Under the pieces are notes generated by a model. The model saw only the letters and a program-made list of their open reading frames with translations, was not told where the DNA came from and searched no databases. A DNA stretch of 33,755 nt from Purshia tridentata. Its lineage: Eukaryota; Streptophyta; Magnoliopsida; Rosales; Rosaceae. A program made the translations under genes and the position numbers. Below, piece by piece: positions 32,701 through 33,755 of this stretch (the first letter of the stretch is position 1; each line of letters opens with the position of its first letter). The stretch spans positions 1 through 33,755 of the forward strand of contig QANT01003339.1 of NCBI GenBank assembly GCA_003254885.1, given 5' to 3'.

Positions 32701-33033
32701 TGTTGCAATATGTGCAATTTCCTTGTCTTGCTTCCCGAAGGTGCTCACCAGATCTCTACTACTCGTGAGCGGTGTCCTGAGTGTGACTCGACAATCATAG
32801 AAGTGGACTTCAATAAAAAGACAACACCCTTGGAGAATGGAGCAACCTTGTATACTGGTTGCATTCTTTGTGATGAGTTGCTCCATTCACTAGTGGAGAT
32901 GAAACATGGAAAATCATTTTTCAAACGCATGGGTTCAAGAGGAAGGGGTAGAGGAAGGAGAGGTGGATTTGGAGGAAGAGGGCGGGGCACTGGAAAAATG
33001 GTGGATCCTAAAATGAGCTTCCGTGATTTCTGA
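16960..33033 (+). CDS. TOP3B: DNA/RNA topoisomerase 3-beta (15 coding exons)
   Basis: Type IA topoisomerase: it cuts one strand through a 5'-phosphotyrosine, passes another through the gap and reseals. TOP3-beta also acts on RNA and works with TDRD3 in animals. Joined exons give 2,598 coding nt, 865 residues, the usual plant length, with every junction GT-AG and in phase. TOPRIM is at about 1-150 with Glu11 (VAEKPS) and Asp115-x-Asp117-x-Glu119. The QTPTL block is at 212-216, catalytic Tyr329 in SYPRTES (328-334), His380 in GDHPP, and [11 protein letters not shown] at 495-505. Zinc ribbons follow (Cys616/619/635/638 and more CxxC pairs), then an RGG tail (about 835-851) ending in PKMSFRDF. 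The beta-type zinc/RGG tail rules out TOP3-alpha. The start MASNKVLM is the family's. Long introns hold transposons, but no coding lesion is seen. Confidence 0.96.
17079..17135 (+). CDS. TOP3B: TOP3B exon 2
   Basis: Nineteen codons, starting [16 protein letters not shown], with the catalytic Glu11. Acceptor ttacag, donor ccaa|gtactc; phase 0 both sides. Confidence 0.93.
18493..19250. mobile_element. hAT-like non-autonomous element with inverted ends
   Basis: The left end is caacgttttaaat. The right end, reverse-complemented, is caaggttttaaat, followed by further inverted matches around aggcgtgcc/aggcataagcc. The flanks are AT repeats, so the 8-bp target duplication (atatatat versus atatacat) is only suggestive. 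No transposase. The T/A run at 18670-18690 is part of its interior. Confidence 0.55.
19268..19592. mobile_element. Fold-back MITE, 325 bp
   Basis: Left arm ccccttccattgaggga. The right end, reverse-complemented, gives ccccttccattgagggg followed by tccctca. A second inner pair (gatccaaaccgtctattttt against tatagatggttccgatc) shows that the whole unit folds on itself. No coding capacity. The target duplication is unclear because the flanks are themselves near-palindromic (tatacatatac/gtatgtatata). Confidence 0.75.
20080..20183 (+). CDS. TOP3B: TOP3B exon 3
   Basis: Residues 28-61 and two bases of Ser62, including [11 protein letters not shown] and VTSVIGHIF. Acceptor tactacag, donor tcag|gtcctt. 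Confidence 0.93.
20541..21133. mobile_element. Tourist-like (PIF/Harbinger) MITE, 593 bp, TAA duplication
   Basis: The left end gggcatgtttagtaaac and the right end, reverse-complemented gggaatgtttacttaa, are inverted. TAA precedes (20538-20540) and follows (21134-21136), the PIF/Harbinger target. The interior is GAATG/CATTC-rich and non-coding. Confidence 0.85.
21199..21232. repeat. Poly(A) tract, 34 bases, between similar flanks
   Basis: A pure A run. The flanks share ttgtatttga (21174 and 21238 areas), so it may be the tail of a very short retro-insertion, or a simple A expansion. Confidence 0.7.
21508..21578. repeat. 35-bp tandem duplication in intron 3
   Basis: Two direct copies of agggctcttgtttttgttct followed by catcttgttaat, differing at one or two bases. 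Confidence 0.85.
21750..21843 (+). CDS. TOP3B: TOP3B exon 4
   Basis: Completes Ser62, then [10 protein letters not shown] and the [14 protein letters not shown] block to residue 93. Acceptor aatctag, donor aaag|gtacaa. Confidence 0.93.
22021..22120 (+). CDS. TOP3B: TOP3B exon 5 (TOPRIM DxDxE)
   Basis: Residues 94-126 plus one base. Contains [16 protein letters not shown], with the metal-binding Asp115, Asp117 and Glu119. The acceptor is the unusual gtgtaaag; the donor is gaag|gttggt. Confidence 0.92.
22121..22783 (+). other. TOP3B: TOP3B intron 5 (663 bp) with CT microsatellite
   Basis: A CT microsatellite at about 22138-22169, interrupted by cctctctcc. Otherwise AT-rich with nothing recognisable. 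Confidence 0.85.
22784..23024 (+). CDS. TOP3B: TOP3B exon 6
   Basis: Residues 127-206 and two bases of Ser207, including [30 protein letters not shown] and [12 protein letters not shown]. The donor atctc|gttggt is weak (C at -1), but the frame continues perfectly into exon 7. Confidence 0.92.
23025..24598 (+). other. TOP3B: TOP3B intron 6 (1,574 bp)
   Basis: A CT microsatellite at about 23039-23061 right after the donor, T runs at 23095-23107 and 23527-23554, and an AAT run near 23674. No transposon ends were recognised. Confidence 0.85.
24599..24761 (+). CDS. TOP3B: TOP3B exon 7
   Basis: Completes Ser207, then [16 protein letters not shown], the conserved QTPTL block, and [12 protein letters not shown] to Asp261. 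Acceptor tttcag, donor gat|gtgagg. Confidence 0.95.
24848..24967 (+). CDS. TOP3B: TOP3B exon 8
   Basis: Forty codons, residues 262-301, ending in the conserved GLNTVNLLK before the catalytic domain. Acceptor attgcag, donor aag|gtgaga. Confidence 0.95.
24968..25935 (+). other. TOP3B: TOP3B intron 8 (968 bp)
   Basis: AT-rich; I see no gene, repeat ends or tandem structure. Confidence 0.85.
25936..26015 (+). CDS. TOP3B: TOP3B exon 9
   Basis: Residues 302-327 plus two bases of Ser328: [18 protein letters not shown] then LYTQGFI. The exon stops one codon before the catalytic tyrosine. Donor atcag|gttttg. Confidence 0.95.
26062..27520. mobile_element. Probable Copia solo LTR
   Basis: Starts tgttggaaag and ends gattccaaca, the TG...CA short inverted ends of many plant Copia LTRs. 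The flanks are ttatc (26057-26061) and ttatt (27521-27525), a 4/5 match to a 5-bp target duplication. There is no coding region or primer-binding site, so a solo LTR fits best. Apparent length is 1,459 bp, about 105 less if the duplicate around the n is an artefact. Other tccaaca strings near 27250 and 27275 are alternative ends. Confidence 0.5.
26540..26754. repeat. Direct duplication around assembly n (26644)
   Basis: A TA/TG microsatellite plus about 80 unique bases (from atatagaaaacattttgaaa to tgcaaccaaccaa) occurs before and after a single n, identical in the unique part and differing only in microsatellite length. It is probably an unmerged contig overlap rather than a biological duplication. 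Confidence 0.8.
27831..28109 (+). CDS. TOP3B: TOP3B exon 10 (catalytic Tyr329)
   Basis: Completes Ser328, then [10 protein letters not shown] with catalytic Tyr329 and Arg331, later [12 protein letters not shown] (His380) and [18 protein letters not shown]. Ends in two bases of Arg421. Acceptor ctgtag, donor taag|gtaaaa. Confidence 0.95.
28110..28582 (+). other. TOP3B: TOP3B intron 10 (473 bp)
   Basis: GT-AG, T-rich, with nothing recognisable inside. Confidence 0.85.
28583..28751 (+). CDS. TOP3B: TOP3B exon 11
   Basis: Residues 421-477, [25 protein letters not shown], and [10 protein letters not shown], part of the central strand-passage gate. Acceptor ttccag, donor gag|gtaatg. Confidence 0.95.
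28921..29049 (+). CDS. TOP3B: TOP3B exon 12
   Basis: Forty-three codons (478-520) with [19 protein letters not shown] and [13 protein letters not shown], a type IA signature. Acceptor atgcag, donor cag|gtttct. Confidence 0.95.
29162..29374 (+). CDS. TOP3B: TOP3B exon 13
   Basis: Seventy-one codons (521-591): [38 protein letters not shown]. Acceptor ttgcag, donor cag|gttaga. Confidence 0.95.
29375..30071 (+). other. TOP3B: TOP3B intron 13 (697 bp) with TC microsatellite
   Basis: Contains a pure TC run, about 21 units, at 29691-29733. The rest is AT-rich. Confidence 0.85.
29691..29733. repeat. TC microsatellite
   Basis: About 21 uninterrupted TC units; likely length-variable between individuals. 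Confidence 0.95.
30072..30251 (+). CDS. TOP3B: TOP3B exon 14 (first zinc ribbon)
   Basis: Sixty codons (592-651). Contains the first four-cysteine ribbon (Cys616-x2-Cys619 and Cys635-x2-Cys638) and [10 protein letters not shown]. Acceptor ttgcag, donor aag|gtatgc. Confidence 0.95.
30968..31062. repeat. 41-bp tandem repeat, about 2.3 copies, inside the MULE
   Basis: Units start at 30968, 31009 and 31050 with ccaacgtcgcccc and continue cacttcaccca. The first two copies differ at about five sites. Confidence 0.85.
31391..31437 (+). other. G-quadruplex-type motifs on the TOP3B sense strand
   Basis: 31391-31409 reads gggaaagggtgggtcgggg, four G runs with loops of 1-3 bases, followed at once by more G3-G4 runs (ggggctgggg, tgggag, aggg, acagggg). 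Another dense run is at 31549-31580 (gggaggggggagggg). The motifs are in the MULE interior and would also be in the pre-mRNA. Confidence 0.75.
31828..31896. repeat. 34-bp duplication around assembly n (31862)
   Basis: 31828-31861 and 31863-31896 are identical, starting tttaaaatgttttaattaaa, separated by a single n. It lies at the inner edge of the right MULE terminal repeat. It is probably an unmerged contig overlap. Confidence 0.85.
32389..33033 (+). CDS. TOP3B: TOP3B exon 15 (zinc ribbons, RGG tail, stop)
   Basis: Residues 652-865 and TGA (33031-33033). Begins [14 protein letters not shown]; several further Cys pairs (CPYC, CFLC, CPEC, CNMC, CILC) form zinc ribbons. An Arg/Gly-rich box, [17 protein letters not shown], suits RNA binding. 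The protein ends in SFRDF. Acceptor ttttcag. Confidence 0.97.
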   Translation: MYKELTCPLDNFELLIFSMPGPDGKSFLLCPYCYNSPPFEGIDTLFGAVKSGLSGKLGKGAGMPCFLCPHPTCRHSLIAQGVCACPECSGTLVLDPVSAPKWRLCCNMCNFLVLLPEGAHQISTTRERCPECDSTIIEVDFNKKTTPLENGATLYTGCILCDELLHSLVEMKHGKSFFKRMGSRGRGRGRRGGFGGRGRGTGKMVDPKMSFRDF

Positions 33034-33492
33034 ATTGTACTTGTTTCATCCTTTTTGCCACTTGAAATTGTAGCTGCTATCCCTATAAATTAATTTATGA
33101 AGGTAATGTTTTTAGATCTGATTGCAAAACTTTTTTTTGGTTCCAGAGGACTTATGAATGTGTTTACTAATTTTCTTAGTCTACGTTCTTGGCCTGGCTC
33201 CATCACATGGGAGATATGATTATGCATGATGATGATTTTTCAAAAACCCATTGGATTCCAATGTTGAGTTATTTATGGTAGGATACAAGTTAGGTATTCT
33301 ACGGGTGAGAAGGGCAGGCTACTAGAGCATTTTCTTTTATCTTTTATAAATTAATATATGGAGAAATTATTGTGTGTAGCAGTTATAATACTGGCCATTG
33401 CTGAGTGTTATAACACTTCAATGTCATTGACCACTTTAAATGACGTGGAAACCCAGCTGCTACATCATTCAAAATAATAGAAAAAAAAAGGC
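33034..33492 (+). other. TOP3B 3' UTR and downstream spacer
   Basis: Follows the TOP3B stop. A plant-type AATAAA variant (ctataaattaattta, about 33082-33097) is a candidate polyadenylation signal. No gene is seen until the LRR fragment. Confidence 0.5.
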
Positions 33493-33755
33493 TCACTACC
33501 TCCAAGACAACAATTTCAGCAACAATAACTTCGGTTCAGCCTCTAGCTAAACCCAGTATGACCCGGTTGGCAATCTTGATCTTGCTCAATCTCAGCACCA
33601 ACAACTTCACCGGTTCAATCCCATTCCCCGTCAACAACCTGACCCACTTGATAGACTCTTCCTAGAGAAAAATTTATTTCGGGTACTCTACCGAGCATCT
33701 CAACCTCTAGTTTAGTCGACTTCAACGTCTCGAACAACAAGCTTGGGGCGCTGCG
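33493..33755 (+). pseudogene. LRR receptor-like kinase fragment, frameshifted
   Basis: Reads YLQDNNFS near 33497-33520, then MTRLAILILLNLS followed by TNNFTGSIP and NNLTHLI, then in other frames FLEKNLF and LPSISTSSLVDFNVSNNKL. This is the leucine-rich repeat order (LxLxxNxFTGxIPxSVxNLTxL) of plant PRK-type receptor kinases. At least three frame changes and stops break it, and it runs off the window end. No signal peptide or kinase domain is in view. A dead copy is likely; assembly error is a less likely cause of the shifts. Confidence 0.7.

Overview
This is a plant nuclear genomic window, almost certainly from a eudicot and probably a repeat-rich woody one. One large gene carries fourteen GT-AG introns. 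The flanks are full of plant transposable elements (Gypsy LTR pieces, PIF/Harbinger, MITEs, a Mutator-like element), dinucleotide microsatellites, and decayed gene fragments of plant type (LRR receptor kinase, possibly PPR). The species cannot be named from the sequence alone.

Layout. 1-1784 looks like the 3' part of a Gypsy (Del/Tekay-like) LTR. 1785-3589 is non-coding, with a few tRNA-promoter-like motifs. About 3780-6195 (minus strand) is a broken gag-protease remnant of a Ty3/Gypsy retrotransposon. 6196-7998 is AT-rich and non-coding, with one PPR-like motif and a purine-rich block. 7999-15378 is a decayed PIF/Harbinger DNA transposon on the plus strand: a trihelix/NAM-associated-type ORF1, then a transposase. 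A second PIF/Harbinger-like element of 3,986 bp (10261-14246) has inserted into that transposase. The inner element carries only a Myb/SANT-type ORF1, on the minus strand, and both copies are flanked by TTATA. A small gene-like unit with a CHCC motif lies at 15860-16143.

The one intact gene is DNA/RNA topoisomerase 3-beta (TOP3B), 16960-33033 on the plus strand. It has 15 coding exons with 2,598 coding nt including the stop, giving 865 residues with all reading frames closed. TOPRIM acidic residues, the catalytic Tyr329, C-terminal zinc ribbons and a terminal RGG box are all present. Its 16-kb span comes from long introns, several of which host transposons: a hAT-like fold-back element and a second fold-back MITE (intron 2), a Tourist-like MITE with TAA duplications (intron 3), a probable Copia solo LTR (intron 9) and a MULE with 9-bp target duplications (intron 14).

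The window ends in a frameshifted LRR receptor-kinase fragment (33493-33755). Three single-n positions (7458, 26644, 31862) mark assembly joins. Two of them sit between near-identical direct repeats and are probably unmerged contig overlaps. I see no CRISPR, operon, tRNA or rRNA gene. The most notable structure is the nested Harbinger pair; I found no clear evidence of a wholly new system.
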